Positions 53,800 through 63,346 of a stretch of 64,000 nucleotides of DNA are shown here, piece after piece. Location: positions 176,929 through 240,928 of the forward strand of contig DASXLB010000004.1 in NCBI GenBank assembly GCA_036496585.1. The letters are read 5' to 3'. The stretch's first letter is position 1; each line of letters starts with the position of its first letter. Source of the DNA: Vicinamibacterales bacterium. GTDB taxonomy: Bacteria > Acidobacteriota > Vicinamibacteria > Vicinamibacterales > 2-12-FULL-66-21. The notes beneath the pieces were generated by a model that saw only the letters and a list, made by a program, of their open reading frames with translations, was not told where the DNA came from and searched no databases. The position numbers were made by a program, and so were the translations under genes.

Positions 53800-56700
53800 G
53801 TGCGAAGGACACGAAGCAGGCGAAGCGCGCGAAGGAACTCGCGGACGCCGATCAGCGGCGCGTGATCGCGACGGCGCTCGACCAGACGCTGGTCGTCGAG
53901 GCGGCGGCCGGGACCGGCAAGACGACCGAGCTGGTCAACCGGATCGTCCGCATTCTCGCGACCGGACGCGCGAGCGTGCGCGGCATCGTCGCGGTGACAT
54001 TCACGGAGAAGGCGGCCGGCGAGCTCAAGCTGCGGCTTCGCGAGGCGCTCGACCTCGCGCGAGCCGGCGCCGAGGGGACCGAGCGCGACGCGTTGAACCA
54101 CGCGCTGCAGTATCTCGAAGAGGCGCAGATCAACACGATTCACGGATTCTGCGCAGAGCTGCTCCGCGAACGCCCGGTCGAGGCGGCGGTCGATCCGCTC
54201 TTCGCCGTGCTCACGGAGTCACAGGCCGAGCGGACTTTCGATCAGGCGTTCGGAGCCTGGATGCAGAGCGAACTGCAGGAGCCGCGCGAGGGGGTGCGGC
54301 GCGCGCTCCGCCGATCGGTGTGGCAGGGCTTCGGGATGATGGCACGGGAGGACACCCCCGTCGACAGGCTGCGGCGGGCTGCCTGGGAGCTCGCGCAATG
54401 GCGCGATTTCACCGGAGCGTGGACGAGGCCGCCGTTCGACCGCGACGGGTCAGTCGAGCGCCTCGCCGATGCGCTGGCCGAGTTCGCGCCGCTGACTGAA
54501 GCCCCCTCGTACTCGAAGGATACGCTGTACCTCGACACCGATCCGGCTCGCCGTCTGGCGGCCGATCTCACGCTGCAACGCGACGCCGGCGACGTGGACC
54601 ACGACGGCTGGGAGGCGCGGCTGGTCGATCTCTCGCGCGACCGCACCTTCGGTCGGGTGCGCCACGGCCGCGGGCCCGGCTACAAGGCGGGCGTTTCCCG
54701 GCAGCGCGTCGTCGACGCGTACACCTCGCTCAAGCAGCAGCTCGACGAGTTCAGGCTGCGGGCCGACGCCGACCTCGCGGCGCTGCTCCAGCAGGAGCTG
54801 CAGGGAGCCATCGCACACTACGAAGAGCTGAAGGCGCAGGCGGGCGCGCTCGATTTTCTCGATCTGCCGCTGAAGGCGCGGGATCTCGTGCGCGGCAACG
54901 CCGGCGTGCGGCGCGGATTCCACGGTCGTTTCACCCACCTCTTCGTGGACGAGTTCCAGGACACCGATCCGCTCCAGGCCGAGATCCTGCTCCTGCTCGC
55001 TTCCGACGATCCCGGCGAGGACGACTGGAGGCGCGTGCGGCCGATCCCGGGCCGCCTGTTCATCGTCGGCGATCCGAAGCAATCGATCTACCGTTTCCGG
55101 CGAGCCGACGTCGGCATCTACCGGGAGGTCTGCGACCGGCTGATCGCCGCCGGCGGCACACCCGTACAACTCACCACGAACTTTCGCAGCGTGCCCGGCA
55201 TTCAGGCGTGCGTCAACGCGGCATTCGCGCCGGTGATGACCGGCGATCCGGCGACGCTCCAGGCCAGCTACGTCGCGCTGTCGCCGCACCGGGCCGAGCT
55301 GGCCGGACGGCCGTCGGTGATTGCGCTGCCGGTGCCCGAGCCGTACGGCCTTCGCAATCTGTCGGCCGTCAAGATCGAGCAGTCGCTGCCGGACGCGGTC
55401 GCGGCGTTTCTCGACTGGTCGATCCACGAGAGCGGCTGGGGGGTCGCAGCTCGCGACGTCTGTATCCTCTTCCGCCGCTTTCTGAGCTTCGGCGAAGACA
55501 TGACGCAGCCCTACGTTCGCGCGCTCGAGGCCCGCGGCGTGCCGCACGTGCTGGTCGGCGGCAAGTCGTTTCACGGCCGTGAGGAGATCGAGACGATCCG
55601 CGCGGCCCTGTCGGCGATCGAATGGCCGGACGACGAGCTGTCGGTGTTTGCGACGCTGCGCGGCGCGCTGTTCGCGATCGGCGACGAAGAGCTGCTCGAG
55701 TGGCGCGACTCCCTGGGATCGCTGCATCCGTTTCGCGCCGGGCATCTCGAGCCCGTCGCGCCGCATCTGCAGCCGATCGCCGGCGCGCTGAGCGTACTGC
55801 GGACGCTCCACCGACGGCGGAACTACCGCCCGGTGGCCGAGACGATTCACGCGCTGCTCGACGCGACGCGCGCGCACGTCGGCATCGTGCTCCGCGCCGC
55901 CGGCGAACAGGCGCTCGCCAATGTCCTGCATGTCTCGGAGCTGGCGCGCGAATACGAGGCCTCCGGCGGACTGTCGTTCCGCGGGTTCGTCGACCATCTG
56001 CGCGCCGCCGCCGACACCGCGCAGGCGCCCGAGGCGCCGATCCTCGAAGACGCGAGCGACGGCGTCCGGCTGATGACGGTGCACAAGGCGAAAGGACTGG
56101 AGTTCCCGGTCGTCGTGCTCGCGGATCCGACGTGCAAGCTGTCACGCGCGGAGGCGGGGCGGTGGCTCGATGCGGAGCGCGGCGTCTGCGCCTTGAAGCT
56201 CGGCGGATGGTCGCCCGTCGACCTGACTCTGCACGACGCCGAGGAATCGGCCCGCGACAAGGCCGAATCGGAACGGCTGACCTATGTCGCCGCGACGCGC
56301 GCCCGGGACCTCCTGGTCGTGCCGGCGATCGGCGACGGGCCCTACGACGGCGGCTGGCTCGATCCGCTGATGCAGGCCATCTATCCTCCCGAGGCGGACC
56401 GCCGCCTCCCGAAGCCGGCGCGCGGCGTTCCGATCTTCAGGTCGAAGGACACCGTGCTGAACCGTCCCGATGACGGGACGGCGACGCCGCGCACGGTCGC
56501 ACCCGGCACGTTCGTCTTCCCGCCGCCGGCCGATCCTCGAGCCGCAAACCCCGGGCGGGGGCCCTCGGACCCCGCGCCTCGGCCTGACGCCGCCTACGCG
56601 GTGACGTGGTGGGACCCGCACGCGCTGCAGCTTGGCGTCGAGTCGACGTTCGGGCTCCGGCGTGACGACCTGATCGTCAAGGACGGCGACATGTTCGCGG

Positions 56701-57326
56701 TCGACGAACGCCTCGCGACCTACGAGTCGTGGCGCGACGAGCGTGCCGCGTCGATCGCGCGGGCCTCCCGGCCGGGCGTCGTCGTGACGACGGCGACGGC
56801 GTGGGCGGCAGCGGCTTCGGAGCGCGGGCTCGATGCGGCGGTGGCGGGCGACGGCGTCGCCATCGAGGAGATTCCGGGCATCGAAGGCCGGCCTCGCGGT
56901 CCGCTGTTCGGCTCGCACGTGCACGCGGTGCTGGCGACCGTGCCGCTCGACGCGCCGGACACGCGCGTCGAGCGCGTGGCCGCGACGCACGGCCGCCTGC
57001 TCGGGATCACCGCGCCCGATCAAGTCCAGGCGGCGGCGGACGTCGTTGCCGCCGTCCTCCGGCACGGACTGATCGCGCGCGCCCGAGCGGCGTCGAACGT
57101 CCGGCGCGAGACTCCCGTGTCATGGATGCTGCAGGACGGAACGCTGATCGAGGGGGTCCTCGATCTCGCGTTCGACGAAGGCGACCGTACGATCGTCGTC
57201 GACTTCAAGACCGATCACGAGCTGGCGCCCGGTGAAGCGCGGTATCGCGCCCAGTTGCAGCAGTATGTGAACGCCGTCGCGCAGGCGACGGGCCGTCAGA
57301 CGACCGGCGTGCTCTTCAAGATCTGA
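53796..57326 (+). CDS. addA: AddA-type UvrD-family helicase-nuclease
   Basis: 1176 residues starting at the ATG of ATGA shared with the addB stop. Helicase motifs: Walker A AAAGTGKTT (Lys42), TFTEKAAGELK, NTIHGFCAELL, motif II FVDEFQDTDPLQ, GDPKQSIYRFRRAD, and the late SDGVRLMTVHKAKGLEFPVV and TYVAATRARDLL. The C-terminal nuclease module carries Asp1123 (GVLDL) and Asp1136-Phe-Lys1138 (VVDFKTD). This is the motor and one nuclease of the AddAB complex. The order addB then addA with a 4-nt overlap indicates coupled synthesis of both subunits. Confidence 0.9.
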   Translation: MSAKDTKQAKRAKELADADQRRVIATALDQTLVVEAAAGTGKTTELVNRIVRILATGRASVRGIVAVTFTEKAAGELKLRLREALDLARAGAEGTERDALNHALQYLEEAQINTIHGFCAELLRERPVEAAVDPLFAVLTESQAERTFDQAFGAWMQSELQEPREGVRRALRRSVWQGFGMMAREDTPVDRLRRAAWELAQWRDFTGAWTRPPFDRDGSVERLADALAEFAPLTEAPSYSKDTLYLDTDPARRLAADLTLQRDAGDVDHDGWEARLVDLSRDRTFGRVRHGRGPGYKAGVSRQRVVDAYTSLKQQLDEFRLRADADLAALLQQELQGAIAHYEELKAQAGALDFLDLPLKARDLVRGNAGVRRGFHGRFTHLFVDEFQDTDPLQAEILLLLASDDPGEDDWRRVRPIPGRLFIVGDPKQSIYRFRRADVGIYREVCDRLIAAGGTPVQLTTNFRSVPGIQACVNAAFAPVMTGDPATLQASYVALSPHRAELAGRPSVIALPVPEPYGLRNLSAVKIEQSLPDAVAAFLDWSIHESGWGVAARDVCILFRRFLSFGEDMTQPYVRALEARGVPHVLVGGKSFHGREEIETIRAALSAIEWPDDELSVFATLRGALFAIGDEELLEWRDSLGSLHPFRAGHLEPVAPHLQPIAGALSVLRTLHRRRNYRPVAETIHALLDATRAHVGIVLRAAGEQALANVLHVSELAREYEASGGLSFRGFVDHLRAAADTAQAPEAPILEDASDGVRLMTVHKAKGLEFPVVVLADPTCKLSRAEAGRWLDAERGVCALKLGGWSPVDLTLHDAEESARDKAESERLTYVAATRARDLLVVPAIGDGPYDGGWLDPLMQAIYPPEADRRLPKPARGVPIFRSKDTVLNRPDDGTATPRTVAPGTFVFPPPADPRAANPGRGPSDPAPRPDAAYAVTWWDPHALQLGVESTFGLRRDDLIVKDGDMFAVDERLATYESWRDERAASIARASRPGVVVTTATAWAAAASERGLDAAVAGDGVAIEEIPGIEGRPRGPLFGSHVHAVLATVPLDAPDTRVERVAATHGRLLGITAPDQVQAAADVVAAVLRHGLIARARAASNVRRETPVSWMLQDGTLIEGVLDLAFDEGDRTIVVDFKTDHELAPGEARYRAQLQQYVNAVAQATGRQTTGVLFKI

Positions 57327-57353
57327 TCGCGCTCGTCCGTCGCGAGCGGCTCG

Positions 57354-57800
57354 CTACAACGCGACCTTGACGATGGCCTTGACGAGCGGACCGTTCCCGC
57401 CGAGCGGCGCGTGCGCGTCGCCGGGGAAGAAGATCGCAAACGTCCCGCGTGGCACGCGCAGCCACGCCGACGGTACGTCGTCAAAAAAGACGATGTCCTT
57501 CTCCGTGTCGAACGCCCCGTCGGCGCCGACACACGTCGCCAGCGGTGTCCAGCCGATCTCTTCCTCGCCGCGGATCGTGTACTGGATATCGATGTAGCGG
57601 CGGTGCGCCTCGAGACGCGCGCCGTCGCGGCCGCGGCCGTCTTTGCGATTGAGGAGGACGAACATCTGGTCGCCGTCGATGTCGGTGCGCCCGTCGTGGA
57701 GCGCCTCGAGGTCCGTATTGGCGAGAAAGCGGAACGCGCGACCGAAACGGCGGTGCAGGGCCGTGTATCGTTCGGCTGAGCTGATGGTGTCGAGAATCAT
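57354..57800 (-). CDS. YhcH/YjgK/YiaL family protein
   Basis: 148 residues. The cupin-like DUF386 fold is recognisable by EAHRRYIDIQYTIRGEEEIGW, DTEKDIVFFDD and GTFAIFFPGDAHAP, with the metal-ligand His of the last motif and the EAHRRYID block conserved. Relatives include YhcH and the anomerase NanQ in sialic-acid use. It is the last gene of a minus-strand run, 7 nt after the YfcC transporter, so a sugar-acid or amino-sugar catabolic role linked to that carrier is plausible but unproven. Confidence 0.85.
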   Translation of the reverse strand: MILDTISSAERYTALHRRFGRAFRFLANTDLEALHDGRTDIDGDQMFVLLNRKDGRGRDGARLEAHRRYIDIQYTIRGEEEIGWTPLATCVGADGAFDTEKDIVFFDDVPSAWLRVPRGTFAIFFPGDAHAPLGGNGPLVKAIVKVAL

Positions 57801-57807
57801 GGCTCGT

Positions 57808-59148
57808 TTAGACCACTCCGACCAGGACGGCGATCGCGATCGCGATCGCCGAGAAGAGCAACAGCAGCAGATAGATCGGTATGGCGAACGACAGCCAGTC
57901 GGAGAACTTCACGCGCGACGCGGCGACCACTCCGACGATGGCGCCGTTGGTCGGGGTGACGAACTCGGTCAACCCGGCGCCGTACTGAAACGCCAGGACC
58001 GTCACCTGGCGTGACAAGCCAATCACGTCCGACACCGGCACGAGCAGCGGCATCGTCAGCACCGCCTGTCCGCTGACGCTCGGGACGGGGAAGTGCAGCA
58101 GCGCCTGGACGCCCAGCATCGCCACCGCACAGACCACGACCGGCAGGTGCTGCAGCGGCGCCACCAGCGCCGACACGATCGTGTCGACGATGCGCCCCTG
58201 GTCGAGCGCCATGAAGATGGCGCGCGCGAAGCCGATCAGCATGGCCGCCATCGCCATCGCGCCGAAGCCGTTGACGAACGCCTGCGACGTCCCGCCGACG
58301 CCGAGGCCGCCGATCAGGCCGGCGGCGAGCCCCATCGCGAAGAACAACGCGCCCATCTGATCGAAGTCCCACCCGAGGCGGAGCACGCCATAGATGAAGA
58401 CCACGAAGGTGACGATGACGATGGCGAGCACGGCCGTCAGGCGCCGCGGAAGTGACGAGTCGCCCGCCTCTGCCGCTTCCGGCGCGCGTCGCGTGCGCAG
58501 CGCGTGACGCCATGTCCAGCCGATCCAGATCGCGAGCGCCAGCCCCATGACGACGGTCCGGTAGACCCAGGCCGAGAGCAGCGGCAGTCCCGCGACCTTC
58601 TGGGCGATCTGCACCTGAAAGGGATTGATCGGGCTGAACGCCGCGCCGATGGCGGCGGCGCCGATGCTGATCGCCACCCCGGTGATGGCATCGAAGCCGA
58701 GACGACGCGTGACCAGCATCAGCACCGGGACCAGCGCGATGATCTCCTCGGCCATGTTCTCGAGCGCGCCGGCGGCCGCGAAGGCCAGCGAGACGATCGG
58801 GATCACCAGCGTGCCGCGATCGCCGGCGGCGAGCACCAGCGATCCGACCGCCTGGCGCAGGGCCCCGGTCTCCTCGACGACGGTGAAGGCGCCGCCGACC
58901 AGGAACACGAAGAAGATGACGGACGCGGCGTCGGTGAGGCCGTGCGGAATCGCGAGCAGCGTGTCGAAAGGTCCGAGCGGGCGGGCGTCGACGTGGTGGA
59001 AGGAGCTGGCGACGACGATTTTACGCCCGGTGGCGGGATCGTCCCGGCGGTCGTACTGACCGGCCGGAACGATCCACGTCAGGATGGCAGCGGCGAGGAC
59101 GCAGGCCGTCAGCAGCGCGAGGGGATGGGGCAGCTGCGGACGGCGCAC
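57808..59148 (-). CDS. YfcC family (DcuC-like) carrier
   Basis: 446 residues from GTG 59148, about 11 membrane segments. The start LALLTACVLAAAILTWIVPAGQYDR is the hallmark of YfcC/arginine-ornithine-antiporter-like carriers. FFVFLVGGAFTVVEETGAL, GALENMAEEIIALVPVLM and GAAFSPINPFQVQIAQ follow in the expected order. Substrates of the family are C4-dicarboxylates or basic amino acids; YfcC itself is poorly characterised. It lies 7 nt downstream of the preceding gene's stop and 7 nt before yhcH, as part of a four-gene minus-strand run. Confidence 0.9.
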   Translation of the reverse strand: MRRPQLPHPLALLTACVLAAAILTWIVPAGQYDRRDDPATGRKIVVASSFHHVDARPLGPFDTLLAIPHGLTDAASVIFFVFLVGGAFTVVEETGALRQAVGSLVLAAGDRGTLVIPIVSLAFAAAGALENMAEEIIALVPVLMLVTRRLGFDAITGVAISIGAAAIGAAFSPINPFQVQIAQKVAGLPLLSAWVYRTVVMGLALAIWIGWTWRHALRTRRAPEAAEAGDSSLPRRLTAVLAIVIVTFVVFIYGVLRLGWDFDQMGALFFAMGLAAGLIGGLGVGGTSQAFVNGFGAMAMAAMLIGFARAIFMALDQGRIVDTIVSALVAPLQHLPVVVCAVAMLGVQALLHFPVPSVSGQAVLTMPLLVPVSDVIGLSRQVTVLAFQYGAGLTEFVTPTNGAIVGVVAASRVKFSDWLSFAIPIYLLLLLFSAIAIAIAVLVGVV

Positions 59149-59155
59149 CGCCGGT

Positions 59156-59881
59156 TTACTTGCTGACCTTGAAGTCCTTCACGTCGACGTCGACGTTGTG
59201 GGCGACGCGGACCCCGGCGAAACCGTCGATCGACTTCAGCTTGCCGTCACCGACCAGATCCGCCTTCTTCAGAGAGGCGACGCTCGTGCCGTTGACGCTG
59301 CAGTCGACGGTGTCTCCCTTGACGCTCATCGAGACCGTCTGCGTCACGGGTTCTCCCTTGCCGGCGGCCTTGTGAGCGGCTTCGTTGGCCGCCGGGCGGC
59401 GGCCGGTGCCTGGCGCGAACGACGTCGGGAAGGCGCGCATGATCACGTTGCCGTTGCCGTAGACCGCGCAGTAGAGCGCCGAGGCGTTGGCGCCGTCGAG
59501 ATCGTTGCCGCCGATGAACACGCCGTACGGATGCGGATGATCGTTCGACGACATGTACTTCGGCTCGGTGAAGGTCGCCGACACGGTGAAGTCGCCGCTC
59601 GTCTTGTTGGCGGTGTTCCAGTAGAGCATCGCCGGACCGGTGTGGATCTCGAGATCGGAGCCCTTCGCGTCAAGGCTCGAATCGTTCATCGCGCCGGTGC
59701 CCGGGTCGGGTCGCCCCTGCCAGCCGGACCCGCGGATCCCGCCGTTCGGCACCTTGTGCGCGACGTCCTGCATGTTCATGCCGCCCATGCGCCCGCCGCC
59801 CGCCGGGGGCTGCTGCGCCGACAGCTGGGTCATCGTCAGGGCACCGGCGAACGCGATCGCGGTGACTGTAGCTACACGCAT
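59156..59881 (-). CDS. Secreted LamG/DUF1080-like jelly-roll protein
   Basis: 241 residues from ATG 59881 with AGGAGG about 9 nt upstream; a longer frame upstream is inconsistent with the signal peptide (MRVATVTAIAFAGALTMTQLSAQ). After a short Gly/Met-rich spacer the rest has the strand pattern of concanavalin-like domains related to DUF1080: DSSLDAKGSDLEIHTGPAMLYWN, GDFTVSATFTEPK, PYGVFIGGNDL, and the ending GFAGVRVAHNVDVDVKDFKV. Such domains bind or cleave carbohydrate; no catalytic residue is evident. It lies 35 nt downstream of the membrane protease gene. Confidence 0.75.
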   Translation of the reverse strand: MRVATVTAIAFAGALTMTQLSAQQPPAGGGRMGGMNMQDVAHKVPNGGIRGSGWQGRPDPGTGAMNDSSLDAKGSDLEIHTGPAMLYWNTANKTSGDFTVSATFTEPKYMSSNDHPHPYGVFIGGNDLDGANASALYCAVYGNGNVIMRAFPTSFAPGTGRRPAANEAAHKAAGKGEPVTQTVSMSVKGDTVDCSVNGTSVASLKKADLVGDGKLKSIDGFAGVRVAHNVDVDVKDFKVSK

Positions 59882-59916
59882 GGAACATCTCCTCCTGAAG
59901 CAGAACGAATAGCACA

Positions 59917-62900
59917 CTATATAGCAGGTTCCGCGGCCACCGCGCGGCGCAGCGCACGGAACCAGCCCGCCGCGAGTGCGGTGACGAACAGCGCACCGAG
60001 CAGGGCGCCGGCCATCGCGCCGGGGTATGGCTCTTCCATGGCGCGCGCGAACAGACGGACCGACCACATCACGCCAAGCGTCACCGCCGCCATGGTGAGA
60101 TCGAAGCGCAGCAGCGTGACGTACGCGAGGAGCAGCGACGCTGCCGTGATCGCGCCGCCGACGGCCCAGCCTGCCAGGTGTGAGCCGGGTGGCGCGCCCG
60201 CCGCGAGGAACCCGAGCATCAGCACCGCCACGCTCCCCGCCACTCGCCGCCGCGTCCACGACGCGGTCCAGCCGCTGATCGCCGCGAGGGTTGCGGTCAC
60301 CACGACGAGCTGCGTCATGTAGCTCGTCACTGGGCCCAGCGCGGCGGCGAGCGCCGGCACGAAGGTGCCGAGCGGGGCCACATCGGGAAAGCGCGCCCAC
60401 GGCGCCGACCGTGCGGCGCCGGCGATCGCGGCCGCTCCAGCGCCGGTGAGTCCGGCGGCGATCCCGAGCCGCCACGCCACCGCGTCCGGCTCATGCGCCA
60501 ATCCTTTGAGACGACCGGGCAGCGCGCCCATCGCCAGCCCGACCATCGCGGCGAGCATCGCGACGCCGACCAGGCCCACCGCAACCACGCCGACGAGCTG
60601 CAGCTCGAGCGGCGCCGCGGTCGTCAGGCTGGCGACGACGGACGGCCAGCTGTTGAACAGGACCATCGCCGACGCGGCGAGGACGATGGCGGTGGCCGCC
60701 ACGCACAGCGTCACCGCGTAGCGCCGGCGGCTCCACAGGATCATGCCGGTGATCGCGGCGCCAAGCAGCAACCCGGCTGAGAGCACGGCGATGGCGATCT
60801 GGATCACGGTGTTGCGCGTGGTGGCGGCGCGCTGTTGGCGCGTCCATTCCTCGGGGACGTGGATGAATCGGCCGATCGACGTCACCTCGTCTCCCGAGAT
60901 GCCCACTTCTATCCACGGCTCGCCCTGCGGAAGCGGCGCGATCGTCGTGTCGGCGAACGTGAACGTCCAGTCGGTGCGCGCTTTCTGCTTCTCGGGCTGC
61001 GCCGACACGTCTTTCAATTGCCCGCGCGTCAGCCCGTAGCGCTCCACGATGGCTGCCAGCGCCAGTTGCCGCGCCGTCCCTTCGTCGCGCGAGACGCCGG
61101 CGCGGCCTTCCGGCACCGTGTGCTGGACGCTGCGCACGTGTCCGTCGGCGGCGACCATGACGTGCCACTCTTCCGCGCGATCCGCGATGTCTCCTTCGAA
61201 AGTGGCGATCCGGACGCGCCAGCGCGGCCTGGGCAGGTAGACGCCGAGCAGTTCGATCCAGCGGCGTTCGCCCGCCGTCTCGTAGACGAACTGCTGCGGT
61301 CCGCCGCTGCCATCCTCCGGCTGCGCCAGCACGCGCCATTTCGGCGACAGCGTGAGTCCGCGGCGCTGCAGTTCGCCGCGCGCGATCGATTCGGCCTGCC
61401 GGCGGCCGGTCGCGATCGGGCCGTACGGGTTGGCGGTTCCGCGCAGATACGTCACCGTCAGCGCCACGAGAGCGGCGACGCCGAGCGCCATCCAGACGCG
61501 CTGCGCCGCGACCGACAGACGCTGAGCCGGTATCACCACGATGTCGGCCGGCGTCGGCGCGGCGGGCGGAGGCTGCCACGCCGCGTTATCGTCGGCCGGA
61601 GAGAGTTCGGTCCACCGTCCCGCCTGCCGCCGTCGCCAGAACACCACCCAGAGCGGTACCAGCGTCATGCCGACGAGCATCACCTGCTGCACCCAGATGC
61701 CGGGCGCCTTCACCATGAAGATGGGCAGCGCAAACCAGACAACGTCGAACGTGAAGTGGAGGATGATGCCGGGCACCAGCCCGTAGTAGAGATAGAGCAG
61801 GCCGAAGCCGATCGAGGGGATGATCAGTTCGACCGGCCTCGCGTAGGCGGGTTGGTTCGGATACGGGGCGTGCCCCGCGCCGAAGACGATCGCTTCGACG
61901 ACGAGGCCCGCCACGATGAAGGGCCTTCGCATGCCGAATCGATCGCCGATGAGCGCGGCGCCGGCGAGCGGTACGGCGCGGAAGAGCGATTCCTCCCAGA
62001 AGCCGGCCTGGAGGGAATTGGCGATCGCCGACAGCCAGGGCGCGTAGGTGGCGAGCACATCCGGATGCACGAGTGCCTCGGCCGGGCTCCACCAGTGGAA
62101 GACGCGGGTCATGACGAGGTACAGCACCACGTCATACGCGAAGAAAAGCGAGACCAGCAGGTAGCCGCCGACGGTGCGGCCGAGGATCTGGACGGACGCG
62201 CCCTGCTGACGTCCCCACACGTGCCAGAGCTGCGGATGGTGACCGAAGGCGCGGCGCGACAGCGTCTCGGCCGCCATGAACGAGAGAGCGAAGAAGACGG
62301 AGAAGCCGACGAAGCTCGCCACCACCAGCGCAGTCTGCTGCGCCAGAAACGTCGCGCGCGGGATGGCCGTGTCGTAGGTCATCCAGGCCAGCGGCAGCTC
62401 GTTGATCGTCGCCAGCGCCTGCAGCGCGCTGACGACGGTGCCCCAGATGGCGGCGGTGCGCCACAGCACCCAACGGCGGCGCATCATGAAGAAGAGCCCC
62501 ACCCCGATCCCGCCGAGCACGTAGAGCACCACCATGCCGACGACCGAACCGACCCCGATCAGCTCGTTCGCCGAGCGCATGCTCGCGTAGCGTCGGGTGA
62601 AGGCTTCGGGAATCTTGACGAAGTAGTCGACGCCGGTCAGCCGGTCGCCGGCGACGGTGAGGCGCACCCGGATCCGGCCCTCGTTGAAGGTGACATCGGA
62701 TCGTTCGTAGGTGAACGTGTGATCGACGCGCCCGGACTGGCGCCGGTCCGCGCCCTGCTCGACGAGCGTGAATCTGTCGAGCGGCACGTGCCAGCGCGAG
62801 GCCGCCCCGCTCTCGGCGACGCGCTGCGCCGCCGCGGCGCCGAGCGCCGGCCCCGGCGCGTCTTCCTTCAGCGTCTCGGTGAAACCGTACGGCTGTCCGT

Positions 62901-63261
62901 CCGGGGTGAATCTGATCGTCGTCTCGTTCGTCTCGCCGGCCGTGAAATGGCGGACCCGCCACGTGTAGGCGGCGTAGACGCGGTCGCGCAGCATGCGTGT
63001 GAAGGCGCTGGTACCGCCGCCCTCCAGCTCCACGAACGTCTGCGCCTCGTCGTCGCCGGCAAACGAGGCCGCCTGGGTGAAGCGTGGTGGACCGAGGCCG
63101 TCGCGCGCCGCGATCGCCCGCGCCTCGGCGAGCGCGTGCGCGCGATCCATGGTGATGTCGAGCGCGACGATCGCGAAGGCGTCGGGGAAGTAGTGGGCGC
63201 CGACGGCGACGGCCGCCGCCGAGGCGAGGGCGAGCGCGATCCAGAAGCGCGGACGTCTCAT
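59917..63261 (-). CDS. Large CPBP-family intramembrane protease with duplicated extracytoplasmic domain
   Basis: 1114 residues from ATG 63261 (an upstream extension of 12 codons is possible). The central ABI/CPBP protease core has EESLFR (Glu423, Glu424, Arg428), FGAGH (Phe460, His464) and HFTFD (His502, Asp506), the three conserved motifs of glutamic-type CAAX-like proteases, among about eight helices. Before and after it are two similar extracytoplasmic beta-rich regions: residues about 30-240, ending FVKIPEAFTRRYASMR, and about 620-830, ending RFIHVPEEWTRQQRAA, each followed by more helices. Substrate unknown; bacterial members mature peptides or act in bacteriocin self-immunity. It heads the minus-strand run containing the DUF1080-like, YfcC and YhcH genes. 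Confidence 0.82.
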   Translation of the reverse strand: MRRPRFWIALALASAAAVAVGAHYFPDAFAIVALDITMDRAHALAEARAIAARDGLGPPRFTQAASFAGDDEAQTFVELEGGGTSAFTRMLRDRVYAAYTWRVRHFTAGETNETTIRFTPDGQPYGFTETLKEDAPGPALGAAAAQRVAESGAASRWHVPLDRFTLVEQGADRRQSGRVDHTFTYERSDVTFNEGRIRVRLTVAGDRLTGVDYFVKIPEAFTRRYASMRSANELIGVGSVVGMVVLYVLGGIGVGLFFMMRRRWVLWRTAAIWGTVVSALQALATINELPLAWMTYDTAIPRATFLAQQTALVVASFVGFSVFFALSFMAAETLSRRAFGHHPQLWHVWGRQQGASVQILGRTVGGYLLVSLFFAYDVVLYLVMTRVFHWWSPAEALVHPDVLATYAPWLSAIANSLQAGFWEESLFRAVPLAGAALIGDRFGMRRPFIVAGLVVEAIVFGAGHAPYPNQPAYARPVELIIPSIGFGLLYLYYGLVPGIILHFTFDVVWFALPIFMVKAPGIWVQQVMLVGMTLVPLWVVFWRRRQAGRWTELSPADDNAAWQPPPAAPTPADIVVIPAQRLSVAAQRVWMALGVAALVALTVTYLRGTANPYGPIATGRRQAESIARGELQRRGLTLSPKWRVLAQPEDGSGGPQQFVYETAGERRWIELLGVYLPRPRWRVRIATFEGDIADRAEEWHVMVAADGHVRSVQHTVPEGRAGVSRDEGTARQLALAAIVERYGLTRGQLKDVSAQPEKQKARTDWTFTFADTTIAPLPQGEPWIEVGISGDEVTSIGRFIHVPEEWTRQQRAATTRNTVIQIAIAVLSAGLLLGAAITGMILWSRRRYAVTLCVAATAIVLAASAMVLFNSWPSVVASLTTAAPLELQLVGVVAVGLVGVAMLAAMVGLAMGALPGRLKGLAHEPDAVAWRLGIAAGLTGAGAAAIAGAARSAPWARFPDVAPLGTFVPALAAALGPVTSYMTQLVVVTATLAAISGWTASWTRRRVAGSVAVLMLGFLAAGAPPGSHLAGWAVGGAITAASLLLAYVTLLRFDLTMAAVTLGVMWSVRLFARAMEEPYPGAMAGALLGALFVTALAAGWFRALRRAVAAEPAI

Positions 63262-63346
63262 CGCGCGGACGACACTACCACGGGCGCGAGGACGCACCGC
63301 GTGCGGCGCCCGCCGTCGCCGTCATCGGCGAGCGCAGCCAGACGCG

